NCBI GenBank assembly: GCA_964035575.1
Contig: OZ037854.1
Location: 1,116,001 to 1,180,000 of the forward strand
DNA length: 64,000 bases
Direction of reading: 5' to 3'
DNA from: Rhynchopus sp. YZ270_cl-10
Taxonomy: Eukaryota; Euglenozoa; Diplonemea; Diplonemida; Diplonemidae
Shown piece by piece: positions 10,512 to 21,029 of the stretch. Both the position numbers and the translations under genes were made by a program. Under the pieces are notes generated by a model. It saw only the letters and a program-made list of their open reading frames with translations. It made no database searches and was not told the DNA's origin. Each line of letters starts with the position of its first letter. The stretch's first letter is position 1.

Positions 10512-12258
10512 AGCTTGCTCGACTTGGTGTACACGGCGTGGTTTCTGTGGTATGTGGCAAAGCCGATCTCCTTTGTTGAGTGGTAAAGAAACATGGGACA
10601 GGTGCAGTGACATTAATTTTGGGACTTATTGGTCCTGAGGTTGTGAGTCATCAGTCTGTTTGTACCCCACTGTATTATTTCTGGAAACAATGATGTACTT
10701 TCATCAAGACTTGTTTTGTTCTTCTTGATTTAGATTCCCCCTTTCAAACAATCAGTGGCAGGGCACGCTCCTGTCTATCGCTTAACCAAAAATAATTTTA
10801 TTGAGATGTGTGTGCACGAAACACATTCATCTTACATGTTTTTTTTGTCACCAAAGATGTACTAGCAATGAGCATCTTTACATTATTGTATCTGTTGTAT
10901 TAGCTATGAGAGCTGCCTCATTTTGATAGTGTCGTCAGTTTGTCAAGCAAATACCCTTTTATCCAGAAACTAAATACCTTGTACTGTCGCCGGTGTTGAT
11001 GTGGCGAATGGTTTGTTTATTCCTAGCTTCCTCTTTTGTTTCTTTTTCCTGTTCCACATGACCAGTGAGGCACATAAGCCTTTCTGAAGCCACGTATTTT
11101 CTCATTGGTATGCCTTGTGGTCTCTTGTAATCCCTTTTCTTTGGACTACAGAGTCACACGTGTCCTACCCACGCAGTTGAGTCTCCTTGGGATCGAGCGA
11201 GCTCAGCGACAGTGGCAAACTGGACCCAGCACTTTGTGTGCCTTGGCCGCCATAGTTTCTCTTTCATCGTATCATAATTTGATTCCGTCCCACCCTCTTC
11301 ACCCCACCCCATTCTCCGAACATTGTTCGGTTGTCTTGAAAGACGTGTCAATCAGCACAGACCGTCTTTTTGTTGCCTTTAGAAGGATGTGCAAAAGGAG
11401 CACATTCAGTTTAGAACTTTTTTCTCTTGTGTTTTTGTTTTTCTGCCTGCAAAACAATACAATCCGGGAGTGTTCGATAACCCCACGGAGTCTCACTGCT
11501 GCTTATCAGAGACGTTTTGCACTTTCTCTTTTCCACCCATATTTCCCTCTGCCAGAATGGCCCACGAGGTAGGGAAGAGACCTCGGTCCCTTCCCTGCTT
11601 AGTCTGTGGCCTGATTTTGAAACGAAATATAAAAAAAAAAAAAAAAAAAAAAAAAATATGGAACAGAAAAGCCACCCCTTCTACCCCAGTGTCTTTTGTG
11701 GTCACCTTATTGTGTACTTCCTGCACTACCCCACTCACCACAACACGGCACCACACGACCTGAACACCGAAGCTTCTGCTGCGTTGTCTGTGGTGCTTGC
11801 GGGTGACTTGCTTCTTCTGCCGTCAGTGCTACTACCTAAGCATCGCTTCGAGAGGCTGGGAGAGGTGCTCATGGGCTTCTACACCGCACGTCATCTTGGT
11901 GTGCTCTAATTTCACACCACGTCCTCTCATTTGCCAAACTGTACAAAAACAAAACCGCAACGTAACAGAGAACACTGCGGCCTGTCTGACGGTGCTGTCT
12001 GAACCTGTTCTGTGTCTCACACATGGCGCACACAGGTGATGTGCCCTGGCCGCATATTTGCGCTTGCTCTGCAGGATAAGAACGACAGGTGTGATGCTCC
12101 CAGTTCAATCGCTTGACCTGCACAGTTGCACAACAATGTGAGGGTTTATAGTACAGATTCTGAGATGTGTACTCTCAACGTCAATTGTCTCATGTCTCCC
12201 CAGGGAGAGAACTGAGAACTGTTCGGACTAAGATCGTGGCCCCTTTTGTGCTTGCAAC
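10512..12258 (+). repeat. Spacer with array upstream repeat, copy 1
   Basis: From about 10866 (CAATGAGCATCTTTACATTA) to about 11757 the sequence is repeated, with ~90% similarity by eye, at 15957-16880 and 22135-23075. It includes GTCGTCAGTTTGTCAAGCAA and the GAACATTGTTCGGTTGTCTT palindromic stretch. Copy 1 has about 490 bp of extra DNA (about 11757-12242) before the leader of gene 2, in which no gene is recognised. The repeat shows that gene plus upstream DNA was duplicated as one tandem unit. Confidence 0.7.
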
Positions 12259-12309
12259 CCACCTCACTCCAGATAAATCATACACCCTTTGCACCACACT
12301 CTCCACACC

Positions 12310-14574
12310 ATGTATTCAGTTCTTGTGGCAGCCATGGCACTGCACTCTAATATGCACTACCTTGACGATAGCAGCAGGATCGTGGACATACTGCTTCCCA
12401 CCGGAAAAGCAGACACCCTCTGGATTGCTTCCTGTGACGGCACCTTTGTGGTGCAGTACTTGAACGACTTTGACGGCGACTTCATCGTCATGAACAACAG
12501 GGATGAGGAGTCACGTGTCAGTGGTGAGCGCAGTACCGTCACTACACACAGATTTGTTGCACAGACACGTGTCATTATGATTGCGAGTGTGAAGTCGGTG
12601 TCTGGGAACAAGAAGGTGCTGTTCTCGTGGGCCTGTGACGCTGTGCCTGCTGCTCTTCCATCAACACTGAACACTGCTGGGGATGTGAGCCACATGAACT
12701 ACGGGCCAGATGAGCAGAAGTCCTGGGTTCTGCAGTGTAAGGAAGACGAAGATGTGAACATCACCTGGACGTCTTTCTACATTGGAAACGATGCTCTGTG
12801 GATGGGTCAGATAAAGAACCGCGTCTGGACCACCTTCTTCAACGCGTCTGGTTTGGACACTGTTGAGGACTTCACCTTCACTTCGACAGGAGCCACACAT
12901 GTGTTCTTCAGAAGTGAGGTTGACAGTGCTGGTGGTGACTTTGCCTTCCGTTACGAGTGTCTGTCAAACGACATTGTACTACCGAGCAGTGGCATCGTGG
13001 ACAGGTTGCTTCCCAGCAAGATCGCCGACACCGTCTGGACTGTTTCCTGTGACGGCATCTTTACGGTGCAGTACTTGAACGACTTTGGTGGCGACTTCAT
13101 CATCAGCAACAACGGGAACGAAGAGTCACGTGTCAGTGGTGAGCACAAGACGCTGACCACGAAGAGCTTTGCAGCAGACACAACTGTGACGATGACTGCG
13201 AGTATGAAGACTGGGAACAAGAAGGTGCTGTTCTCGTGGGCCTGTGACGCTATGCCTGCTGCTCTTCCATCAGCGCTGAACACTGCTGGGGATGTGAGCC
13301 ACATGAACTACGGGCCAAATGAGCAGGAGTCCTGGGTTCTGCAGTGCAAGGAAGACGAAGATGTGAACATCAAATGGACGTCTTTCAACATTGGCAACGA
13401 CTCTCTGTGGATGGTGAATACAAAGAACCGCGTCTGGTCCATATTATTCAACGGGTCTGGTTTGGATGCTGCTGACGACTTCACCTTCACTTCAACAGGA
13501 TCCGCATACGTGTTCTTCAGAAGTGAGGTTGACAGTGCTGGTGGTGACTTTGCCTTCCGTTACGAGTGTTACACACCTGCCCCTCCCACAGCAGAACCGT
13601 CAGCAGTTCCGACAGCTCCACCCACAACAGCACCAACAGCATCACCTACAGCACCACCGACAACAGCACTACCAACAGCTTCACCGACAGTGCAACCGGC
13701 AAGAGATACAGCAGAACCAACTACAGAACCAACAGCAGTGCCGGAAGGACGCACCCTCGTGCCAACAACAGAAGCACCAAGCAGCGCAGCTATGGCGTGG
13801 TGCACCTCTGATGCACAGTGCATGGAGCACGGCGACACTGCGGCAACATGCAAGGATAACGGACACTGCACGTGTGGGGACGGCTTCGTGAAGCCCTTTG
13901 ACGCTGCCAGCGGACGCCGTGCACACATCTGTGTGAGTAGCGAGACGAGGGTGTCGGATGTGGTGCACGCAGCCTTTGACGTTGCCTGCGACGGCAGCTC
14001 TGGGAAGGGTGCACGTGTCGGTGAGCTTGTGGTGGACCTTGTGGGTGGGACTGTGACGGACGTGCGTGAGGAGTGCGGGTCGCTGAACGTGTTTGTGTCT
14101 GTGTCGGACATGCTGCTGCTTGATGTGGCTGCAATGGACGTGGCAGCACGCCTCTCGGAGAAGGTGCAGGCGTCTGACCTGGGCCTTGGGGATGTGCTGT
14201 CGGCAGGGCTTGCCTCTGTGGATGCGCTGCAGTGTCCGACTGCGCCTGGTGTGAGCCAGGTGTTCCGCACGGATGCGGGTGAGTGTGTTCCGCTGTCCTG
14301 CTTGAGTGGGTACACGAGGTCCAGCAGGCATCCCTTTGTGTGTATTGCCGACAAAGCAACGCCACTTCCCACAACCCCATTACAACCCCAGGAAGAGGAG
14401 ACACCCGAGCCAGACACAGGCGCTGATGCGCTCGCTGTGGGTGCCATCATTGGGATCTGTCTCGGTGGTATCACAGCGCTTGCGATTGTGGTGTTGGCCT
14501 TCGTGGTGTGTAAAGTGAAGCAGTCTCCCTCTAAGGACGTGCCGAACTTCCGGGTCAGCAACTCTGCTCTGTAA
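12310..14574 (+). CDS. Type I membrane protein with two CUB-like repeat units (array gene 2)
   Basis: Single-exon gene of 754 residues, starting at the ATG at 12310 with the same signal peptide as gene 1. Two A+B units start near residues 20 and 225. The Pro/Thr stalk (~421-490), Cys-rich module (WCTSDAQCMEHG), membrane-proximal domain, transmembrane helix (~708-730, VGAIIGICLGGITALAIVVL) and tail (VPNFRVSNSAL) match gene 1 closely. The membrane-proximal domain differs in one block (DVACDGSSGKGA and EECGSLNVF where gene 1 has HSSCRGTNGKLA and VECGWTVVRVF). It is the shortest member of the array, consistent with unit loss or fewer duplications. Confidence 0.85.
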   Translation: MYSVLVAAMALHSNMHYLDDSSRIVDILLPTGKADTLWIASCDGTFVVQYLNDFDGDFIVMNNRDEESRVSGERSTVTTHRFVAQTRVIMIASVKSVSGNKKVLFSWACDAVPAALPSTLNTAGDVSHMNYGPDEQKSWVLQCKEDEDVNITWTSFYIGNDALWMGQIKNRVWTTFFNASGLDTVEDFTFTSTGATHVFFRSEVDSAGGDFAFRYECLSNDIVLPSSGIVDRLLPSKIADTVWTVSCDGIFTVQYLNDFGGDFIISNNGNEESRVSGEHKTLTTKSFAADTTVTMTASMKTGNKKVLFSWACDAMPAALPSALNTAGDVSHMNYGPNEQESWVLQCKEDEDVNIKWTSFNIGNDSLWMVNTKNRVWSILFNGSGLDAADDFTFTSTGSAYVFFRSEVDSAGGDFAFRYECYTPAPPTAEPSAVPTAPPTTAPTASPTAPPTTALPTASPTVQPARDTAEPTTEPTAVPEGRTLVPTTEAPSSAAMAWCTSDAQCMEHGDTAATCKDNGHCTCGDGFVKPFDAASGRRAHICVSSETRVSDVVHAAFDVACDGSSGKGARVGELVVDLVGGTVTDVREECGSLNVFVSVSDMLLLDVAAMDVAARLSEKVQASDLGLGDVLSAGLASVDALQCPTAPGVSQVFRTDAGECVPLSCLSGYTRSSRHPFVCIADKATPLPTTPLQPQEEETPEPDTGADALAVGAIIGICLGGITALAIVVLAFVVCKVKQSPSKDVPNFRVSNSAL

Positions 14575-15956
14575 AGCTTGCTCGACTTGGCGTACACATT
14601 TGTGCGGCAAAGCCGATCTCCAAGGAAGAAAAAGAGAGAAAAAAAATCTTCACCAGAGTGCGTTCAGGACACCTTTTTACACTCCGACCGCCCCTTTGTT
14701 ATATTCCTATGTGCGTGTAAATGTTTCTCTCCTCTAGTGCTCTATCCTCCCCATGTGTCATTACCCCAGTGTGGAGTAAACAGAGACAATGTGTTGTCTT
14801 ATTTAAATGAAAAACTGAAAGGAGATTTCATTGTGTGGATGATCTGCATCCATACCTTTGAAATTCATTAACCTTCGGGCGACTTTGTGTACAGTAACTG
14901 CCCTCGGACAGGTGAATGTCGAAACTACAAAAAAGAGCATAACATCAGTCCTGAGTGTGCGTGGAAGGGTGGAAAGCGTACCAACTAACAAACTCCCCCT
15001 GTTTCGTTTCTTCTTTTCATGTGTGGGTGAAGATAGCTATTGACACCGTAGTATTTATATGTGACCAAAAATCATGGGGCATTGATAGTATACCAGCGGC
15101 ATCTACTGCACGAAGTATCGTCTACCCTATTACTCTTGATTGGTGAGGTCATGTGCAAATACGAGACCGCCACAGATGTGGTTGTAGCCTTGTATGAGGA
15201 GATAAAATTCAGAAAAAAGTCAAAAATCGGACTTTTTCATTTTTCGACTGAGATGCGTTTTAGCACGTTTCAACTACTATTTGTTTTTGTTGTTGTTGTT
15301 TTTTTTGTATGGTGGACAAAACTCCATCTTTCGATTGAAAAGAATATCTTTATCATTTTTGTATATCAAGGTACTTGGCAATAGGAAATAGAAACGACGG
15401 AAGGTGCGTTCCCGCCAGCTTGTGTTTTTTCTCACTCGTTTCCATCACACACAACACTACAGCGAGAAAAGCATATTAAGCTTGCGGAGCGATAAACGAA
15501 AAACAATGAAAAAAGTTGTTTTTCATTGTTTCCTTTTTATTCATATCCCGAAGTTAGTTTCTATTTTACTGCTATCCTTTCTCTTGTTTTTCTTGTTTTT
15601 TTTCTTGTTTTCTTTATCTATGTGTACCCCCCTCAGTGGACTATTTTTTTCTTCTCTAGGGGCACGACACCTGTGACATATCTAAGGATATCTTTTACTA
15701 TACGCGAAGACGATTCTCGTGATCCTCACCTCTCCCCCACACTATATCAAGAAACACTCCTCAATTTTCCATTCGTGACTATATACCTCCGTTGTTCGAA
15801 TCAATACAGTGTACGTTAAGATTTTTCTTTTCCAAAATCCCACACCGGCTTTTCCGGTGTGGCTACACCGGCATATTAAAGTACTCTAACCAACCGATAC
15901 TAGCAGGCCTTTTTTTTCTCCATTTTCTTCACCCAAAGGGCGGGTCAAAGCCCCCC
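14575..15956. other. Gene-free spacer
   Basis: No convincing ORF. It is T-rich around 15240-15660. A perfect short hairpin, CCACACCGG-CTTTT-CCGGTGTGG, lies at 15840-15862 just before the next copy of the array upstream repeat. Its role (transcript end, or edge of the duplicated unit) is unknown. Confidence 0.4.
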
Positions 15957-16880
15957 CAATGAGCATCTTTACATTATTGTATCTGTTGTATTAGCTATGA
16001 GAGCTGCCTCATTCGATAGTGTCGTCAGTTTGTCAAGCAAATACCCTTTTATCCAGAAACTAAATGCCTTGTACTGTCGCCGGTGTTGATGTGGCGAATG
16101 GTATATTTATTTCTAGCTTCCTCTTCTCAGAATCTGGTTCTTTTTCCTGTTCCACATGACCAGTGAGGCACATAAGCCTTTCTAAGTCACGTCTTCTCTC
16201 ATTGGTGTGCCTTGTGATCTCTTACGAATCCCCTTTTCTTTGGGACACACGTGTCCAATCCACGCAGTTGAGTCTCCTTGAGATCGAGCGAGCACAATAC
16301 AGTGGCAAACTGGACCCAGCACTTTGTGTGCCTTGGCCGCCAATATTTTTCTCTCTTCTATCGTATCATAATTTGATTCCGTCCCACCCACTACACCCCA
16401 CCCCCTTCTCCGAACATTGTTCGGTTGTCTTGAAAGACGTGTCAGTCAGCACAGGCCGTCTTTTTGTTGCTTTCAATGCTTTCAAAATGCTTTCAATTCT
16501 GTGAACTGAACGTATATGAATCTAATTTGTTGCCTTTAGAAGGGTGTGCAAGAGGAGCACATTCGGTTTAGAAATTTTTCTCTTGTTTTCTTTTTTCCCT
16601 TTCTGCCTGCAAAACAACACAGTCCGAGGGTATTCGATGACCCCACAGAGTCTCACTGCTGTTTATCAGACCTTTTGCACTTTCTCTTTTCCACCCATAT
16701 TTCCCCCTGTCAGAATGGCCCACGAGGTAGGGAAGAGACCTCGGTCCCTTCCCTACTTAGTCCGTGCCTGATTTTGAAACGAAAAATGGAATAAAATGCT
16801 TACCCCTTCTACCCTAGTGTCTTTTGTGGTCACCTTATTGTGCACTTCCTGCACTACCCCACTCACCACAACACTGCACC
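15957..16880 (+). repeat. Array upstream repeat, copy 2
   Basis: Second copy of the ~0.9 kb block present at 10866-11757 and 22135-23075. Here it runs directly into the conserved leader and ATG of array gene 3, without the ~490-bp insertion of copy 1. A small local duplication (TTTCAATGCTTTCAAAATGC, about 16470-16500) is specific to this copy. Confidence 0.7.
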
Positions 16881-16946
16881 CCCTTGTGCTTGCCACACAC
16901 CTCACTCCAGATAAATCATACACCTTTGCAACACACTCTCCACACC

Positions 16947-19900
16947 ATGTATTCAGTTCTTGTGGCAGCCATGGCGCTGCACGCTGGTGTGCACAACCTT
17001 GACAACAGCAGCGGGATCGTGGACACGTTGCTGCCCACAGGCGCCACCGTCTGGACTGTTTCCTGTGACGGCACCTTTGCAGTGCAGTACTTGAACGACT
17101 TTGACGGCGACTTCATCATCATGAACAACAGGGATGAGGAGTCACGTGTCAGTGGTGAGCGCAGCACTGTCACTACACACAGATTTGTTGCACAGACACG
17201 TGTCATTATGATTGCGAGTGTGAAGTCGGTGTCTGGGAACAAGAAGGTGCTGTTCTCGTGGGCCTGTGACGCTGTGCCTGCTGCTCTTCCATCAACACTG
17301 AACACTGCTGGGGATGTGAGCCACATGAACTACGGGCCAGATGAGCAGAAGTCCTGGGTTCTGCAGTGTAAGGAAGACGAAGATGTGAACATCAAATGGA
17401 CGTCTTTCAACATTGGCAACGACTCTCTGTGGATGGGTCACAGAGAGAACGGCGACTGGTCCACCTTCTTCAACGCATCTGATTTGGACACTGCTGAGGA
17501 CTTCACCTTCACTTCGACAGGAGCCACACATGTGTTCTTCAGAAGTGAGGTTGACAGTGCTGGTGGTGACTTTGCCTTCCGTTACGAGTGTCTGTCGAAT
17601 GCAATAGTACTACCGAGCAGTGGCATCGTGGACAGGTTGCTTCCCAGCAAGATCGCCGACACCATCTGGACTGTTTCCTGTGACGGCATCTTTGCAGTGC
17701 AGTACTTGAACGACTTTGGTGGCGACTTCATCATCAGCGTCGATGGGATTGAGGAGTCACGTGTCAATGGAGAGCACAAGAGAGTGCTTACTCAGAACTT
17801 TACGACACGCACAGCTGTGACGATGACTGCGAGTATGAAGACTGGGAACAAGAAGGTGCTGTTCTCGTGGGCCTGTGACGCTGTGCCTGCTGCTCTTCCA
17901 TCAACACTGAACACTGCTGGGGATGTGAGCCACATGAACTACGGGCCAGATGAGCAGAACTGGATTCTGAAGTGTCAGGAAGACGAAGAAGTGAACATCA
18001 CGTGGACGTCTTTCAACATTGGAAACGATGCTCTGTGGATGGGTCACAGAAAGAACCGCGTCTGGTCCACCTTCTTCAACGCATCTGATTTGGACAATGT
18101 TGAGGACTTCACCTTCACTTCGACAGGAGCGACGTACGTGTTCTTCAGAAGTGAGGTTGACAGTGCTGGTGGTGACTTTGCCTTCCATTACGAGTGTCTG
18201 TCGAACGACATTGTACTACCGAGCAGTGGCATCGTGGACAGGTTGCTTCCGAACACAATGTCGGACACGGTCTGGACTGTTTCCTGTGACGGCATCTTTA
18301 CGGTGCAGTACTTGAACGACTTTGGTGGCGACTTCATCATCAGCGTCGATGGGATTGAGGAGTCACGTGTCAGTGGTGATCACAACAGATTGATCACTAA
18401 GAACTTTGCGACACGCACAGCTGTAACGATGACTGCACGTGTGAAGTGGTGGTCTGGGAACAAGAAGGTGCTGTTCTCGTGGGCCTGTGACGCTGTGCCT
18501 GCTGCCCTTCCATCAACACTGAACACTGCTGGGAATGTGAGCCACATGAAGTACGGGCCAAATGAGCACGCCTCCTGGGCTCTGAAGTGTAAGAAAGACG
18601 AAGATGTGCGCATCACCTGGACGTCTTTCAACATTGGAAACGATGCTCTGTGGATGGGTCACATAAAGAACCGCGTCTGGTCCACCTTCTTCAACGCATC
18701 TGATTTGGACACTGTTGAGGACTTCACCTTCACTTCGACAGGAGCCACACTTGTGTTCTTCACAAGTATGGTTGACAGTGCTGGTGGTGACTTTGCCTTC
18801 CGTTACGAGTGTCTGTCGAACGACATTGTACTGCCGAGCAGTGGCATCGTGGACAGGTTGCTTCCCACAAAGATCGCCGACACCGTCTGGACTGTTTCCT
18901 GTGACGGCATCTTTGCAGTGCAGTACTTGAACGACTTTGGTGGCGACTTCATCATCAGCAACAACGGGAACGAAGAGTCACGTGTCAGTGGTGAGCACAA
19001 GACGCTTACCACGAAGAGCTTTGCAGCAGACACAACTGTGACGATGACTGCGAGTATGAAGACTGGGAACAAGAAGGTGCTGTTCTCGTGGGCCTGTGAC
19101 GCTGTGCCTGCTGCTCTTCCATCAACACTGAACACTGCTGGGGATGTGAGCCACATGAAGTACAGACTGAATGAGCAGGAGCTCTGGATTCTGCAGTGTA
19201 AGGAAGACGAAGATGTGAACATCACGTGGACGTCTTTCAACATTGGCAACGACTCTCTGCGGATGATGCACAGAGACAACGGCGTCTGGTCCACCTTCTT
19301 CAACGCATCTGCTTTGGACACTGCTGATTTGCTGAGTTTCACTTCGATCGCCCCCACGTATGTGTTCTTCAGAAGTGAGGTTGACAGTGCTGGTGGTGAC
19401 TTTGCCTTCCGTTACGAGTGTCTGTCGAACGACATTGTACTGCCGAGCAGTGGCATCGTGGACAGGTTGCTTCCCAGCAAGATCGCCGACAACATCTGGA
19501 CTGTTTCCTGTGACGGCATCTTTGCAGTGCAGTACTTGAACGACTTTGGTGGCGACTTCATCATCAGCGTCGATGGGATTGAGGAGTCACGTGTCAATGG
19601 AGAGCACAAGAGAGTGCTTACTCAGAACTTTGCGACACGCACAACTGTAACGATGACTGCGAGTATGAAGACTGGGAACAAGAAGGTGCTGTTCTCGTGG
19701 GCCTGTGACGCTGTGCCTGCTGCTCTTCCATCAACACTGAACACTGCTGGGAATGTGAGCCACATGAAGTACGGGGCAAATGAGCAGGAGCTCTGGATTC
19801 TGCAGTGCGAAGCTGCTATGCGCATCACCTGGACGTCTTTCAACATTGGCAACGACTCTTTGTGGATGGTGCACAGAGGGTCCGCCTTCTTCAACGGGTC

Positions 19901-21029
19901 TGGTTTGGACACTGTTGGGGACTTCACCTTCACTTCGACAGGTGCTACATACGTGTTCTTCAGAAGTGAGGTTGACAGTGATGGTGGTGACTTTGCCTTC
20001 CGTTACGAGTGTCTGTCCACACCTGCCCCTCCCACAGCAGAACCGTCAGCAGTTCCGACAGCTCCACCCACAACAGCACCAACAGCATCACCTACAGCAC
20101 CACCGACAACAGCACCGACAGCACTACCAACAGCATCACCGACAGTGCCACCAGCAAGAGATACAGCAGAACCAACTGCTGAACCAACAACACTGCCGGA
20201 AGGACACACCCTCGTGCCAACAACAGAAGCGCCAAGCAGCGCAGCTATGACGTGGTGCACCTCTGATGCACAGTGCAAGGAGCACGGCGACACTGCGGCA
20301 ACATGCAAGGATAACGGACACTGCACGTGTGGGGACGGCTTCGTGAAGCCCTTTGACGCTGCCAGCGGACGCCGTGCACACATCTGTGTGAGTAGCGAGA
20401 CGAGGGTGTCGGATGTGGTGTACGCAACGTTCAACGTTGCCTGCGACGGCAGCTCTGGGAAGGGTGCACGTGTCGGTGAGCTTGTGGTGGACCTTGTGGG
20501 TGGGACTGTGACGGACGTGCGTGAGGAGTGCGGGTCGCTGAACGTGTTTGTGTCTGTGTCGGACATGCTGCTGCTTGATGTGGCTGCAATGGACGTGGCA
20601 GCACGCCTCTCGGAGAAGGTGCAGGCGTCTGACCTGGGCCTTGGGGATGTGCTGTCGGCAGGACTTGCCTCTGTGGATGCGCTGCAGTGTCCGACTGTGC
20701 CGGGTGTGAGCCAGGTGTTCCGTACGGACGTGGGTGAGTGTGTTCCGCTGTCCTGCTTGAGTGGGTACACGAGGTCCAGCAGGCATCCCTTTGTGTGTTC
20801 TGCGAACAAAGCAACGCCACTTCCCACAACCCCATTACAACCCCAGGAAGAGGAGACACCCGAGCCAGACACAGGCGCTGATGCGCTCGCTGTGGGTGCC
20901 ATCATTGGGATCTGTCTCGGTGGTATCACAGCGCTTGCGATTGTGGTGTTGGCCTTCGTGGTGTGTAAAGTGAAGCAGTCTCCCTCTAAGGACGTGCCGA
21001 ACTTCCGGATCAGCAACTCTGCTCTGTAA
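16947..21029 (+). CDS. Type I membrane protein with five CUB-like repeat units (array gene 3)
   Basis: Single-exon gene of 1,360 residues from the ATG at 16947. An upstream in-frame extension lacks an ATG and is disregarded. Five A+B units start near residues 20, 224, 427, 631 and 834, followed by a Pro/Thr stalk (~1025-1090), the Cys-rich module, the membrane-proximal domain, a transmembrane helix (~1314-1337) and the tail VPNFRISNSAL. Units differ in short blocks rather than scattered residues. After FIIS, half A carries either NNGNEESRVSGEHKTLTTKS or the VDGIEESRVNGEHKRVLTQN type. Half B carries either CKEDEDVNI or CEAAMRI. This is the longest array member and fits growth by unequal exchange of ~610-bp units. 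Extracellular adhesion or recognition is an inference from the architecture. Confidence 0.85.
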   Translation: MYSVLVAAMALHAGVHNLDNSSGIVDTLLPTGATVWTVSCDGTFAVQYLNDFDGDFIIMNNRDEESRVSGERSTVTTHRFVAQTRVIMIASVKSVSGNKKVLFSWACDAVPAALPSTLNTAGDVSHMNYGPDEQKSWVLQCKEDEDVNIKWTSFNIGNDSLWMGHRENGDWSTFFNASDLDTAEDFTFTSTGATHVFFRSEVDSAGGDFAFRYECLSNAIVLPSSGIVDRLLPSKIADTIWTVSCDGIFAVQYLNDFGGDFIISVDGIEESRVNGEHKRVLTQNFTTRTAVTMTASMKTGNKKVLFSWACDAVPAALPSTLNTAGDVSHMNYGPDEQNWILKCQEDEEVNITWTSFNIGNDALWMGHRKNRVWSTFFNASDLDNVEDFTFTSTGATYVFFRSEVDSAGGDFAFHYECLSNDIVLPSSGIVDRLLPNTMSDTVWTVSCDGIFTVQYLNDFGGDFIISVDGIEESRVSGDHNRLITKNFATRTAVTMTARVKWWSGNKKVLFSWACDAVPAALPSTLNTAGNVSHMKYGPNEHASWALKCKKDEDVRITWTSFNIGNDALWMGHIKNRVWSTFFNASDLDTVEDFTFTSTGATLVFFTSMVDSAGGDFAFRYECLSNDIVLPSSGIVDRLLPTKIADTVWTVSCDGIFAVQYLNDFGGDFIISNNGNEESRVSGEHKTLTTKSFAADTTVTMTASMKTGNKKVLFSWACDAVPAALPSTLNTAGDVSHMKYRLNEQELWILQCKEDEDVNITWTSFNIGNDSLRMMHRDNGVWSTFFNASALDTADLLSFTSIAPTYVFFRSEVDSAGGDFAFRYECLSNDIVLPSSGIVDRLLPSKIADNIWTVSCDGIFAVQYLNDFGGDFIISVDGIEESRVNGEHKRVLTQNFATRTTVTMTASMKTGNKKVLFSWACDAVPAALPSTLNTAGNVSHMKYGANEQELWILQCEAAMRITWTSFNIGNDSLWMVHRGSAFFNGSGLDTVGDFTFTSTGATYVFFRSEVDSDGGDFAFRYECLSTPAPPTAEPSAVPTAPPTTAPTASPTAPPTTAPTALPTASPTVPPARDTAEPTAEPTTLPEGHTLVPTTEAPSSAAMTWCTSDAQCKEHGDTAATCKDNGHCTCGDGFVKPFDAASGRRAHICVSSETRVSDVVYATFNVACDGSSGKGARVGELVVDLVGGTVTDVREECGSLNVFVSVSDMLLLDVAAMDVAARLSEKVQASDLGLGDVLSAGLASVDALQCPTVPGVSQVFRTDVGECVPLSCLSGYTRSSRHPFVCSANKATPLPTTPLQPQEEETPEPDTGADALAVGAIIGICLGGITALAIVVLAFVVCKVKQSPSKDVPNFRISNSAL

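Noticed and set aside
9512-10594. Reverse-strand ORFs opposite the C-terminal tails of the array genes (also 13569-14597 and 20003-21112)
   Set aside because: They mirror the conserved forward coding sequence and vary with it. The forward frame has signal peptide, Cys module and membrane helix.
11517-11909. ORF between array genes 1 and 2 as a further gene
   Set aside because: It runs through an A-tract in the duplicated upstream block and is not kept in the other copies.
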